Below are positions 45,605 through 57,141 of a stretch of 64,000 nt of DNA, piece after piece. The notes under the pieces were generated by a model. It ran no database searches and was not told the origin of the DNA. It worked only from the letters and a program-made list of their open reading frames with translations. The stretch covers positions 818,314 through 882,313 of the forward strand of contig JAAOMT010000675.1 of NCBI GenBank assembly GCA_016748015.1, read 5' to 3'. This stretch comes from Geosiphon pyriformis. Lineage: Eukaryota > Glomeromycota > Glomeromycetes > Archaeosporales > Geosiphonaceae. Every line of letters begins with the position of its first letter. Position 1 is the stretch's first letter. The translations under genes were made by a program, and so were the position numbers.

Positions 45605-45790
45605 AATTTTAATGTTTGGTCCAGTTTAGTTTAAGTTCAATTAAATTATTGAACCAAACCAAATTTGAACAGAAGATTTAACAAAATTCCAAACTTAAAC
45701 TTAAATTAAACTTAAAATTATTAAACTTGAATTGAATCTAAACACATACAACAAGTTTGGTTTGAAGTTTATAAACATGTTCAGATTTGA
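45605..45790. repeat. Short GAACCAAAC-type repeats, possible hAT subterminal region
   Basis: Several direct and inverted copies of words such as TTTGGTCCAGTTTAG, TTGAACCAAACC, CAAACTTAAACTT and AGTTTGGTTTGAAG are crowded into under 200 bp at the downstream end of the hAT transposase relic. hAT transposons commonly have such subterminal transposase-binding repeats. Assigning them to this relic is an inference from position. Confidence 0.4.
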
Positions 45791-45839
45791 CTATTAAAAA
45801 TATTATATTATATTATTATTTAATTTTTTTTTAATGATT

Positions 45840-47330
45840 TCTGTATCTATAATTAAAAATACTGTACTGCTTTTATAATTTTAGGCACTAAGTAAGACTT
45901 CATATTTGTAATCATATTTTTATCTGCAGAAAAAATACATTTAGAAACAACAGATAATTTTTGGATTGTCAAATAATTATAAACCATATATACAAGATGA
46001 AAAAATTATGTTTAATATATCTAAATATAAAATTATTAATAAAATATTAATTTAAATAAATATTTTTTGTAATATTTTTCATCATATTATTACATTCATT
46101 TTTTTATTGGCCATTTTTTCAGAAATATAATAATCAATTTTGTCAAATTTTTTTTTTCATTATTATCAAAGTCTGTTTTTAATATAAATCATATAATTGA
46201 TGCTATAATATTATTAAATTGTCATTTAACAAAAAACTGTTATTTGATATTAGTATAATATCCAGTGTATATTCTATTTCAAAAAAAGTATGTATTCTAA
46301 AGGTTTATTTATTGTGTAAGAGTTGGAAAATAAAATCATTTGAATAAATTAATAATTTATAATTCTTTTATTTTATTAATATTGTCATTTGAAAATTTCC
46401 TCTTTGTAAAATAATGGAATTTTTTTCTTGAATCCAATGCAATGCAGAACATTATAGTTATATTTGTTTTAGAATAATATTTAATTAACTTTTTTTTTAC
46501 TGCCTTAACTATTATAACAAATAATGAATTTAATATTAAATATGTTAAATAAATAACTAAATAAATACAATCAAAATTATAATGTTTTACCAGATTTATT
46601 ATCATCAACTGTGTTTTTGACATAATTAAAAATGATATTAAAAAGAATAATAATCAAAGAGGCAGTATTATTTAAACTGGCTAATATTTTGACTATAATA
46701 TCTTTATATATTTCAAAAAATTTAACAATTTTATTGAAAACAACTTATTGATCATATAAAATAGCATATTAATAAAAGTCAATATAAGTGCTAATAAGAG
46801 TGTTTAATGCTTATAAATTTACAATTAAAATTTTTGTATTCAAAATATACAAAATTAAAAATAAACAACTTGCTGATTTAAGAAATAACTTATTTTTGAC
46901 TATATTATAAGTAAAATTTTACTGGGTAAAACAATTCAGAATAAGTTTATAATATTTAATTTGATATATATTATAGACATATTCAAAAAGCTTAAAATGT
47001 TAGAATAAAATATAAATTCCAAAGTTAAGTTTTCTAATCTTTAATTTATACAAAGTTTACATTAGAAAAATTTTAAGTAAATATATTTAGTTTGGGTTTT
47101 TAACAAATACCTTGAAAATATTATCTTTTATTTTATCTAAAATTATCTGTATTGTCAAGTTTAAAATATAATTAAAGCATTAAAATTAAAGATCTTTTGA
47201 GTTTTATTAAATGTTTTCTTTTTTTAATTTTTTTGTTAACTTTTTTATGAAAGTACTATTATTTGCAGCATTATCAAGAATAATAACCAAAAAAATTAAG
47301 TTACAACTAATAAAATTAATAATAAACTCA
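45840..47330 (-). pseudogene. hAT-family transposase relic
   Basis: Reading the minus strand through many stops gives the hAT order: I-L-D-N-A-A-N-N (about 47250), C-F-N-Y-I-L-N-L-T-I-Q (about 47170), N-C-F-T-Q then N-F-T-Y near 46925-46900 (normally T-R-W-N-S-T-Y), L-N-N-T-A-S-L-I-I-x-L-F-N near 46680, an open piece 46623-46357 with I-A-L-D-S-R-K-K-F-H-Y-F (normally L-D-P-R-x-K), and C-I-F-S-A-D-K-N-M-I-T near 45925 (normally S-E-R-x-F-S). This covers the RNase H-like core and the dimerisation end. The pattern of replacements (Arg/Ala/Pro lost) fits AT-biased mutation. It cannot encode an active transposase. Confidence 0.65.
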
Positions 47331-47384
47331 TATAAAAAAAGAGTGGGTATAACTCTTTCTTAATCTTTTTTCTTAATCTTTTTG

Positions 47385-47607
47385 GCTGAAAATTCAGCTT
47401 AAAACAATAATAAAAATCATTTAAGTTAATATTAAGAAAATACAGTTTTTGATAATATAGATACTGTAATAATTTTAGCCTTAGATGATATTAATGCTAA
47501 AAATTCAGCTTTGGAGCAATAATAAAAACCAATTTAAGTTAACATTAAGAAAACACAATTTTTGATAATATAAACACTATAATAACTCTGAGTTTCAGAT
47601 AATACTA
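47385..47607. repeat. Tandem duplication, two units of about 110 bp
   Basis: Unit 1 (47385-47494) and unit 2 (47495-47607) share GCTxAAAATTCAGCTT, AATAATAAAAA, TTTAAGTTAA, ATTAAGAAAA and TTTTTGATAATATA in the same order. Differences are mostly transitions. Confidence 0.6.
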
Positions 47608-47904
47608 ATATGCTATATGATATGCTAATTTCATTATTAGCTATTAATTAACTAAAATTTATGCAAGAATATACATATATATCTTTGATGTAATTTTATA
47701 ATTTTTTAATACTTTAAAAAATTTGTTTATAATATTTATTCTATTATATTATTTATTTATTAATCCAAAATTAATTATTGTTTTTTGAAGATCTTAATTG
47801 TTATTAATATAATAAGTAATAACAAAAACAAAAACTTTGTTATTAGAAGATGTTCAAAGATCTAGTATAAAAAAATTTTTGGACTTAATAGTATTTAAGT
47901 ATGC

Positions 47905-48772
47905 TGTTACAAGTGTTTATTTGGAGTCTTAAATCAAATAACAAAACTTGTAACTTGGTATTCAGAAGCTATTTGTGATAATAGTAATCTGAAGGTGTTG
48001 TTTGTCTGAAGATTTTGGTTGAGTCTTTTGTATAATGAACAGAGATTCAAGTGTTGTTTTCTCAGTAGCCTCCTGGAATTGCAATTTTATCAAATTTTTT
48101 TCTCAACATTGTGACTGGTAATCTGGCAGAGATGCTCTTCTGGTAAACTATTCTTAAATTTTCAATGTTATACTCTTCTTTTGGGGTCTTTTATCAGACT
48201 ATTCTTGACATCAATAATTCAGTGCTTTTCTCTTTAATTAATTAGTAAAACAAAAAAAAATAACAAAAGAAAATGAAAAGAAATAAAATAAAAAAATAAA
48301 GAAATAAGCCAAGACAATAAATGTTAGTATCTTATTAATAGCCATAATCAAGAGCTATTGTTCCAAAGTGGTTAAGTATTAATTATTATCAACATGAAAT
48401 GTTGATAGTGAAAAGTGGATTAAGATAGTGAATAATTATTTATTGATATTTGTGAATGAGAGATTGCTTAGATCAAATCTAAACTGAGAGGTCTGTCTTT
48501 TTTACTTCTAATCCTACCAATATATATACATAATTGAGATTTCTCAATTCCTCAATTTTTTGGACCAGAAATCCTGAAATTTCTGGAATCTTGTAATTTT
48601 TTTAAGAGGAATTCTGGAATTCTGGAATCCTGTAATTCCTTGTATAAGAATCCTGAAATTCCTAGAATTCTGCAATTTCTTTAAGAAGAATTCTGGAATT
48701 CCATATTTACTACGGCTATTTCTGATTGGTTAATTTATATGCTAGTATACTTTCTATATTTTATGAGTAATA
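47905..48772 (-). repeat. 3' LTR of element D
   Basis: About 868 bp. Its outer end reads TGTAACA on the minus strand (TGTTACA at 47905-47911) and its inner end TATTACTC (TGTTACTC in A, one transition). It holds the inverted version of the palindromic U3 repeats (about 48545-48705). Only one LTR is in the window, so its age cannot be read from a pair. Confidence 0.8.
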
Positions 48773-48800
48773 TTATTCTCTTCTTTTTAATATTAAGCTC
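48773..48800 (-). promoter_or_regulatory. Polypurine tract region of element D
   Basis: On the minus strand GAGCTTAATATTAAAAAG then AAGAGAATAA directly before the LTR, the decayed form of the GAGCTCAAT...GGAGGGAATAA arrangement of A. Confidence 0.55.
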
Positions 48801-49570
48801 TATTAAAATCTCCTAATTTTAATTCTTTGTCTTTGAGTATTTCTTAAACTTTTTTTTTAAGAATTACTTGTGCTATTCTGTTCTGTAATTTTTCAAATTG
48901 AGCATTGGTTATTTTTCTCTTTTAATTAATAATAATGGAGTTCATTTCTGGATTAAGTAAGATTTTTGGTCGATCTTAAAATCCAGTGTGTAGCCAATAA
49001 ATGGTTCTTGTTTGTGTGGTCAAATTGTTCTTCCTCACAAATTGTTCTAGTTGTTGCAATATTGTTGTGTTAAATAATTATATTGTTTTATCTATATACA
49101 AGCTCTGAATGTTTAAGTATTGTCCCAAATAAAAGTAACAAAAGTTTCTTGGAAATTGTTGTATCCACCAATTCCAAGTTTCTATAGTCAACTTTTGATA
49201 TTGGATAACTTTTGGTTGTGTTTTTATTGCTAATTTCACTTTTGTGATTATTTTGTCCACAGTGTTTTCTGTTTTTCTCTGTATTTATCTCATAGTTTTT
49301 TTCTGGTGTTTGTGTATCTGATAGTTTGTTGGTTGATTGTAACTTCTATCTCTTGTTGTTAAATCAGTTGAAAAAATTGTTGTGCTAATGAGTAAATGTC
49401 ATCAGTAATCTCCATTTTTCTGCTGTCTTTTGTCACATATATTATGTCTTTATATATTTTTTTAGTTGTTTGATTTTACATGTTTGGTTCAATAATTATA
49501 ATTGGTTCTAGATCTTGTGAAATCTCATTTGGTTGAACTAGTAGTCTCTGTACTCCTAATTGTAGAATAT
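48801..49570 (-). pseudogene. Element D C-terminal extension after the integrase
   Basis: The minus-strand piece 49260-49078 and its surroundings hold the block shared with A and C: W-I-Q-Q-F-P-R-N-F-C-Y-F-Y-L-G-Q then L-N-I-Q-S-L-Y (about 49170-49100), followed by T-I-L-Q-Q-L-E-Q-F-V-R-K-N-N-L-T-T-Q near 49060-49010 and a final A-Q-F-E-K-L-Q segment near 48900. Stops are frequent. This is the third independent sighting of this region between integrase and polypurine tract. Confidence 0.6.
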
Positions 49571-50880
49571 TATTGATAGATAGTAACACTATATGGTGAT
49601 ATGATTTTAGTTAATTATTATGTGCTGCTTTGGCTAAAATTTTGTTATTCAACCTTAATTTATAAACTCTATTTCCAAGAATTTTTTCTGTGTGAAATGG
49701 TCTGTCCCATTTGGGATCAAATTTTCTATTCTATTGTTTTTCCATTTTGGTATGATGTAGAAGTACTTTGTCTCCAATCTTGAATTCAACTGGTTTTTCT
49801 GGTAGTTGGTTATCATGTCTTTCTTTTTATTTTTCTTGTGACTTTTGAATATTATTAGCTGCTTTTTGCCATTTGTTTTCTAGTGTCTCCATTAAGTTAT
49901 ATGTTCTTCTCAACAATGTTTTTTGAAAATTCTCTTCTGTTATTGGTTTTGTTGAATATGTTTTGACTTCTATCTTAACTGATAAGATTGCTGTTCTACT
50001 ATATACTAGTTTAAATAGTGTTACTTGTATAGTGTCTTGCTTCATTGTTCAAAAAGCAAATAACACTGATGGTATAAACAAATCTTATTTGTCTTGGTTT
50101 TTTTGGCTGATTTTGGCAATGGCTTCACACAATGTTCTGTTAAACTTTTTAACTAACCTATTTGTTTGTGGATAGTATAGTAATGATAATGGTCTTTTTA
50201 TCCCAAATCTTTGACTTAATTCTGCCAATGTTTTATTCACAAAGTGAGTTTTTTAATCTGATAATAGTTTTTTTGGACATTTATGTCAACAAATTAAATT
50301 TTAATAAATGAATTCAGCAACAGATTCTGCATTTGTGCTTTGAATGGCTTTTGCTTCTGGCCATTTTGTGAGATAATTCATGGCTACTGTGATATATCTG
50401 TTGCCTTTGCTGGTTATTGTTAATGGTCTAACCAAGTTAATTCCAATGTGATCAAATGGTTGTCCCACTCTGATTGGTCTCAATGGTTCACTGGGTTTTG
50501 TTTCACCTTTTCTTTGACAAACATCACAATTTTGAACATATTAGATGATATTTAAATACATTAATAACCAATAGTATCTTTTTCTGGTTCTTTCCATGGT
50601 TGTTTCTTTATGAAAATATTCTGCTGTTGGATCTGAGTATATGTTAAATAATATTGCCTCTTTTTTTGGTTCTGTAATTACTCTGGTTGGTTGGTCTGGA
50701 TTTCTTTTGTTTTTCTGGTAAAGTATATTTTGATGATTGATAAAATATTTTAATTGTTGTTTTATGTTCTTTTGTTTTTTTTAAAATAATTTCTCCTTGA
50801 ACAATTTGGTATTTATATAATGTTAAAGTTGTTGATATTTTTGTATATTCATTTTTTTGTTATATTTTTGAGTTAAAATG
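49571..50880 (-). pseudogene. Element D integrase, broken
   Basis: Minus-strand words: V-G-Q-P-F-D-H-I-G-I-N-L-V (about 50470-50430; the first catalytic Asp is Asn), A-M-N-Y-L-T-K-W-P-E-A-K-A-I-Q (about 50380-50340), L-L-S-D followed by a stop (about 50260), N-R-L-V-K-K-F-N (about 50155; Glu now Lys), then 50045-49827 with the post-core region. None of the three acidic positions is reliably usable, so it is dead. Confidence 0.75.
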
Positions 50881-50884
50881 TTTT

Positions 50885-52290
50885 TAGATTTGTCTTATTC
50901 ATAACAATCTGTTAATATTTCCATTTTCTTTTCTTTTTTTGTAATGCACTGTATAATTAAATGGTAAAAGTTCTATTTTCTATTTGGCATGACAATTATC
51001 TCCAAATTTTTGCTTTTAAATTAAAGTCAATCCTTTGTGATTAGTGTACACATTAAACTTTTGACTCAAGTATTCTTTTTATTTGATAATAGCTCAATAG
51101 ATAGCTAAGTGTTCCAGTGCTGAAGTTCTATAGTTCTTTTCAGCTGGACTTAAGCTTCTACTGGCATAAACTACTGGATGTTCTCTTCTATCTGGTTTTT
51201 TTTGTAATAGTACTGTTCTCAATGCTTGGCCTGATACATTAGTGATGATAATAAATAGTTTGCTGTAATCTGGATAGATTAATATTGGGGCTTGAATAAG
51301 TTTTCTTCTTAGTGTGTCAAAGGCTTTTTGTTGGATTTCAGTTTACTCATATTTGGTGTTTTTTGTTTAGAATTGGTGTAGTGATTGAGCTATTTTGGAA
51401 AAGTCTTTGATAAAGCAGCAGTAGTATTTAGCAAATCCCAAGAATACTCTTAATTCTGTGAGACTATTTGGTACTGGAAAGTTCTTAAAAATTTTAATCT
51501 TGTCTAGATCTGTTTTGATATCATTTTTGCTTACAACATATCTCAAAAACTTGAGTTTTGTTTTGCCAAAGAAACATTTGTTTGCGTTTAATTTCAATCC
51601 TGCTCATCTGAGTTTTTCAAATACTTGTCGAAGATGATGCAGATAATCATTAAATGTTTTTGAGAACACATTGGTGTCATCTAAGTATACGGCTACTGAT
51701 TTCCATAGTAGCCCAATATAAACAATTTCCATAAGTCACTGAAAAGTGGCTGGAGCATTCATTAAGCCAAATGGCATAACTTCGAATTTAAAGTTCTTTT
51801 TTCATGTTGTAAAAGCCATTTTCTCTTTGTCTTCCAGTTTTATGGCTACTTACCAATAATTACTGTCTAAGTTTAATGTTAAGAACCATTTTTTTTTTCC
51901 AAAAGCATCAAAAAGTTCTTGGATCTTTAGAGTTAGATAGTTATCTCCTTTTGTCACTTCATTCAGTTTCCAGTAATTCACACAAAAGCAGATTTTTCTA
52001 TTCTTCTTATGAACTAGTACTACTGGTGATAACTATGGGCTCATTGATAGCTGAATTAGCCCATTTTTAAGCATCCGATTGATTTCTTAACAAATAATTT
52101 TATGGCTGGCTGGTAGTACTCTGTATGCTCTTTGTTTTATTGGCATTGCATCTCCAGTCTTGATCTGATACTAGATGATGTCAGTTCTGCCAAATTTGTT
52201 TTCACTGGTAAAGATATCATTGAAATTGTTAAGTAACATCTTAAGCTGCATATATTGTAATGGATCCAAGTTTCTCATGTTCATTTGTTC
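50885..52290 (-). pseudogene. Element D reverse transcriptase and RNase H, broken
   Basis: Minus-strand RT with F-G-R-T-D-I-I near 52200, L-N-L-D-S-N-Y-W near 51860, V-M-P-F-G-L-M-N near 51775 and the catalytic box V-Y-L-D-D-T-N-V-F (about 51690-51665), with both Asp intact, unlike A and C. The thumb-region piece is 51597-51367. RNase H continues to about 50950 with Y-A-S-R-S-L-S-P-A-E-K-N-Y near 51170. Stops are numerous, mostly at former Gln, Arg and Trp codons. Confidence 0.8.
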
Positions 52291-52569
52291 CAACTGTTCT
52301 GGCTGGAGCAAATAGCATTCTTCTTGTCTGTATATCATTTAAGATATAATATTTATATATCTACACAGTTGTAAAAAATCTGGAATGGTGTTTGGCAGTT
52401 GGTTTTCAATTTTGGTGATTAAGTATCTAATAGTGGTTCTTTCTGGTATTTTGATGATATTTCCCATGTTGTTGTAAATAAGAATTTTGATGTAACTGTT
52501 CTTGGCTGGTATGTGTAGATTGACTAATCTAATTTTTTCTGATCCACAAAGTGTTGCTTCTGTCTCAAA

Positions 52570-53110
52570 AATCTAAACTTGATCCTTTACTTTTTTCTCT
52601 ATAATTACCATGTACTGGTTATATGATGGAATGAAAATTGATTGACAGGTGGAGATAATTTCTTTCTTTTCAACAATTTTTTTCTCTGCCATATTAACTA
52701 GTATATCTATTCTACCCATGGATCCAAAACTCTGTATTCTTCTAGCTGTAATTCCTATTTTTTCTCTGTTTCCCATTGACACTAATTGAGCTATTTTAAC
52801 CAGAAACAGGAATATTGCCTGTGCTATCTTTTCATTTGGTTCTATAATATAGGTCTTTTCCGAATCATTTTATAACATAGCAATAATATTTTTTATATAT
52901 CTTGCATCAATTATTCCTCCTCTGATGTTGATTCCCTTTTTTGTTAAACTACTTCTAGATGCTAGTTAAACTATCATTGTTGCTAGAATTTTCAATGCTA
53001 TTTTGAGATCAATGCATATATGTAAATGTGATTCCAATTTGATGGCATCTTTTTCTGAATATCTCAGATCAAACTTGGCATCAGTATTATGCACATGTTC
53101 TAACATAATA
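52570..53110 (-). pseudogene. Element D dUTPase domain, broken
   Basis: Motif 1 D-A-K-F-D-L-R (Gly now Lys, about 53080-53060), motif 2 S-R-S-S-L-T-K-K-G-I (about 52955-52925), motif 3 I-D-A-R-Y (Gly now Arg, about 52905), motif 4 I-A-Q-A-I-F (about 52820), motif 5 S-F-G-S-M-G (about 52730). Closely related to the A copy, in frame with the Cys-rich module before it and the linker after it. The changed motif glycines make activity unlikely. Confidence 0.8.
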
Positions 53111-54030
53111 CTTTCATTATTATTGTTGAACCATTTTAGCTCTTGCTTCTTAATGAGATCAGAGAGTGCAATATATGTTTTGAGATTTGTATCAGAGTTT
53201 GAATCATTGTTATTTTCATTGCCATCTTGGGCGACATTAGAACTTTTGTTTTTGTCATTGTTATTGTCAGAGTTTGAATTGGGATTGAAAGTTGATTCTG
53301 ATTCTGATGCACAGCTGCTAATTGGTTTGTCTTTCTCTGGAATTGTGTAGATCATATGTGGTAGTAAATTGTAAATAAGGTCACACTCATTATAATATTG
53401 GAAGTCACATAAAATTAGGCAGTGTTGACACAGTTAAGTGTTCAGCTGCTCTAAGTGTTGCTCTTGCTCTTCTCAGATGGGTGCTAATTCTTGGTAATGT
53501 TCATGAAATTGTTCTGGATCTAGTAGATTTATGACTGGTTCTGGGTCCCAATCAAGTTCTATAGGTTCTGGGGGTTTATTTTTTATTATTCTGATTTCCT
53601 TGGGTGACATGCTTTTGATTTTGATAAGTGTCATTCACCATATTTTATCATCGTTGTGTGGACAACCATCTAGGTGTTTTACTGCTCTTCTCCAGGCTGC
53701 TTCTATTGGTGTCCTTTTCTTAATCCAATTACTTATTAGAATTATGTATTGACACAATTTGTCACATGTTCCCCCTCTTTCAGAAATGTCATTTCACATT
53801 CTTTTATCGAGGAGAGTTGTTTTACAAGCCAAGCATGACTCATTATCCCATTTTCCAACTTGTTTTGGTCTTCCAAAGCATTCAATGAGGCATGAGCAGC
53901 AATAAAACTTAGTTGCTGTTAGCCATTTTTTGTCATCACCACAGTATGCACTCATTGTGGACAATTTTCTGTCACAGTTAACACATACTAGTTTTGGTCA
54001 GTAATAGTTGGATTGTAATGGTATGATATA
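53111..54030 (-). pseudogene. Element D cysteine-rich module and Asn/Ser-rich tail
   Basis: On the minus strand: C-V-N-C (about 53985), Y-C-C-S-C (about 53905), S-C-L-A-C-K (about 53840), T-C-D-K-L-C-Q-Y (about 53770), L-C-Q-H-C-L-I (about 53430) and Y-N-E-C (about 53385), matching the Cys order in A, C and E. A Ser/Asn/Asp-rich stretch (53330-53170) precedes dUTPase, as in A. Some positions are hit by stops (about 53795, 53640, 53490). Confidence 0.65.
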
Positions 54031-54429
54031 GATGTAGGGAATATGCATGGCAGTAGTGGTTGGTGTTGACTCTTCTTCTTTCCCTTTTCTTTTTCCTTTT
54101 GTATTCTTTTTTTACTTCCAAGTTAATGATTCATCTGAGTCATTGTTAGTTCTCCAGACTTGGTCAGCATTCCAAATAAGTTTTTCCTTTTGTTTTTCTT
54201 TTCCATTGTCATCCCAAGAGGGTATTGGCGGTAACTTGTGGTGGTCATCTTCAGTTCATAACACTTGATAGGCTTCCCAAGTAGGTTTTTTCTCTTTTTT
54301 CTCAAGCTCAATAAGTGGTGCTGGTGTGTTGGTGGTCTTAAAATAGCTATATGTGGCTGGTACATGGGTGTGTCAACTGTTCTGGCTAAGTTAAAGCTCC
54401 TGTGTGTTCCAGTTAAGCATTGTGTTGGT

Positions 54430-54850
54430 TTTGAACAACCAATTGTTACCAACGAGTACTTAGTATTGAGTAGCTTCTATGACTAATATCTTGATTGATA
54501 TAATAATGTCATTGACTTTAATGAGTAGGTTATCTATTTTACCAATTGGAGTTTTGATTGCTTTATTGGCTGTTATTATTTTTGCATTAGCAGCTCAATC
54601 AACTTGGTGATTTAATTGGTCTATAAGCTGTCTTGTAATGATGCTGCCAGCTAATTCACTATCTAGGATCAGTTTAATAGAATGGCCATCAATTTTGGTA
54701 TTAGTGTATATTGCAGTGATGGGTTTTTCCTCAAAAGCGGCTCCACTGAACAAAAGAACTTCTAATGGTTCTTTAATTTCAAAAGAAAATATAGCTGTAA
54801 GTGATTTGTTTTCCATAATGGCTGGTGGAATGTTGCTGGTAAGTGGTTTA
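54430..54850 (-). pseudogene. Element D aspartic protease, broken
   Basis: The minus-strand piece 54816-54595 has L-I-L-D-S-E-L-A-G-S near 54665: the D-S-G glycine is Glu (G-to-A). It is preceded by the F-S-G-A-A and K-P-I-T-A segments shared with A and followed by L-I-D-Q-L. The remainder to 54430 is interrupted by stops. Confidence 0.7.
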
Positions 54851-56114
54851 TTTTGATTAGGTTCTGTTTTGTTGGATGAGGCATCTTCTAGAGTTACTAA
54901 AAGACTTAAATAGTTCTGGAAACTTGGATTTTGTGTGTACCCAGTTCTTAAACTTCACTGGTGTGATCTTGATAACTGGTTTGTGAAGCTGAGAATCAGT
55001 TTGTAAACAACCATCAATAATTTCCAGTTTTGGATAACCCTTGATTTGGAATTTTCTGATGTCATCAGAGCTGAATTTGATAATGGTGTTAGAATTGGTG
55101 GTAATTAATATATTATTTAAGGCTGCGGCTAATAGATAGGTTGAGACTGTAGTTAATAGATAGATTAAGGCTGTGGTTGATAAACTACAGGTGCTGGAGA
55201 CTGATAAATTGGTGTTTGATAAATTTGCTGCTACATCATAAGTAGGTAATTCAGTTGATATAGTTCTGAGTTTGGTTGGTAATCCGGAGTTTGAAACTGA
55301 TAATTGGGATTTCAATATTGATTTCTCAATCATTGGTTGCTTATTCTTTTTCGACAGTTGAATTGCAAATGTCCTTGTTTACCACAATAGTGGCAAGCAT
55401 GCATTTCTTGTTGCTACTATTAATTGGTTGATGATAATAGACATGGTTGATTTTGGGAACAATTTGAGTTTCTCTGATTGTTGTATCATTGTGGAAGTTA
55501 ATAAATTGCTTGATTGGTATTAGCTAAGTATCTTTCTAATTTCTGGTTGATTGATTCACTGATTTGCTTCAATTTGGAATCCAAGTTAGATGATCTGTTT
55601 ATCACTAAATTTACAGCTTGGGTGTGGTTGGCTTTGAGTTTAGCTGCTTCAAAATCTCTGGCATTTATAACTGTGACTTGAAGGTCTGCTGGATGCATTG
55701 GAGGATGCTATTGCACAGGTCTCTAATGAATTGATTTAAAATTTGTGGTGCTGTGAAATAATCAGCCTGTATGGTCTGAATTTGGTGCAGATTTCTGTAG
55801 AAGCATCCTAAGTAAGTAGTGACTGCTTCATTTTCTCCTGTCTTGACAGTGGTAAAAGTGTTGGCCAATCGGTTGATGCTATTATTATTACTGAAATATT
55901 GTAGAAATGCAAGCTTAAATGTATTGAAATCTTGAGGTTTGTTGGCTAAGCTTTGATACCATAAATTGGCAGTATCTTGAAGAAAATAGGGGATGGCTTA
56001 CATGGCTCTGACATTATTTCATTCATTGGCTGCAATGGCTTTTTCAACATTGTTCAGCCACACTTGGGCATTATCCTCTTTACCAGTGAATTTTTTGAGT
56101 TTTGTGATTGATGT
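54851..56114 (-). pseudogene. Element D gag, broken and truncated by element E
   Basis: The capsid-like core is read from 56110 down (K-F-T-G-K-E-D-N-A-Q-V-W near 56085; A-N-L-W-Y-Q-S-L-A near 55945), then 55868-55665 and 55698-55498 after a small frame change. The intact CCHC knuckle near 55400-55350 reads C-H-Y-C-G-K-Q-G-H-L-Q-F-N-C. A linker leads to the protease. The start of gag is missing because E is inserted at 56115. Confidence 0.75.
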
Positions 56115-57096
56115 TGTTACTAGATAAAATTAAAGATATTGTTTAGCATGAAATTACCCTTATAAATCTTATCATTAATTAGCATATATTATTATTTCAA
56201 ATTATTACTTATTACATTAGCAAAATGTCCAAAATTATCATTTAATTAATAACTCAATTTGTACATAACACAAATGTAACCTAAGTGCAATGATCAATTA
56301 TGCAATACCCCGAAATATGTAACATTCAAAAGTTTGCCGAAATTTGTAGAAATTTACCAAAATAATTGATAGTTTACCAAAATATCTAATAGTTCGCAGA
56401 AATAACTTGTAGTTTGCTGAAATATATCTTTAGTTTAGTGAAATTGTAGAAAAGAGCAAAGTTCAAGTTCATAGAATAGTGTTATGACAAGTTGTATAAA
56501 AAAAAAGCTTCTCTCTTTGAGAAAATGTATCTTACTTTAGATTTATTACTTAGAACCATTTCTATATACACAAAAAAAAATAAATATCAAATAATTCGAA
56601 AAACCAAATTCTTTAATTATTGCACTTGGAAAATCCCCAAAACCCAACTAATGTTTTAAAATTGATTAGCTACCAATTTCAGTAAAACTGTTAGTAACTC
56701 CAGGCCTGAATAGAAAACGTTTCTCTTGACAAAATTCTATTTCTTTTACATTTTTTTTATTTTATTTATTTTATTTTCTTATTATAATCATTAGAATAGC
56801 TTACAAACGAGATTTCTGTAGAAGAGTTGACTTTCACAGCAAAGTAACTACACATTTTAGTGAGCTTCTAGACGAGCAATTCCTGGGAAAGAGTTGATGT
56901 TTACTACAATGTAACTACACAAAGCAACTGGCATGGAATTGGCCATTCCACTTATAAGCCCAGCAGTTCAAATTATAGGAAATAATTTGAAGATAAATTC
57001 AGTTACTGGAGGTTCAACTACTTCTAGAAAACATGAATTTGCAATCAACAGACAGTTACAACATTCAAGAAAAGAGACCAAAAACCTCCAGTAACA
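56115..57096 (+). repeat. 5' LTR of element E
   Basis: Starts TGTTACTAGATAAA directly in the interrupted gag of D and ends CCAGTAACA, followed two bases later by the PBS. About 982 bp. Near 56330-56430 a unit like AGTTTGCCGAAATTTGTAGA is repeated about six times with variations. The partner LTR is outside the window, so the call rests on the TGTTAC/GTAACA ends, the PBS position and the break in D. Confidence 0.75.
56325..56460 (+). repeat. Short tandem repeats in the E LTR
   Basis: About six degenerate 20-24 bp units of the type AGTTTGCCGAAATTTGTAGA / AGTTTACCAAAATATCTAAT. A U3-type repeat array like the palindromic one in A, unrelated in sequence. Confidence 0.6.
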
Positions 57097-57098
57097 TT

Positions 57099-57114
57099 TG
57101 GTGCTCTCCCATAG
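57099..57114 (+). promoter_or_regulatory. Primer-binding site of element E
   Basis: TGGTGCTCTCCCATAG begins two bases after the LTR. TGGTG is shared with A and B. Confidence 0.6.
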
Positions 57115-57141
57115 AAATAACACAGCAACAACAAATTCAAA

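Larger units (their letters stand above)
47905..56114 (-). mobile_element. LTR retrotransposon D (Ty3/gypsy-type, dUTPase-bearing, relative of A), 5' part cut off by element E
   Basis: On the minus strand: gag, protease, Cys-rich module, dUTPase, RT, RNase H, integrase, C-terminal extension, polypurine tract, 3' LTR (47905-48772). The LTR is clearly related to that of A. The order stops abruptly at 56115, where the 5' LTR of E begins inside gag. The missing gag start and 5' LTR should lie beyond the right end of the window, past E. Confidence 0.88.

Noticed and set aside
46357-46623. Independent small gene on the minus strand
   Set aside because: It is the best-preserved piece of the hAT transposase relic and lies within its motif order.
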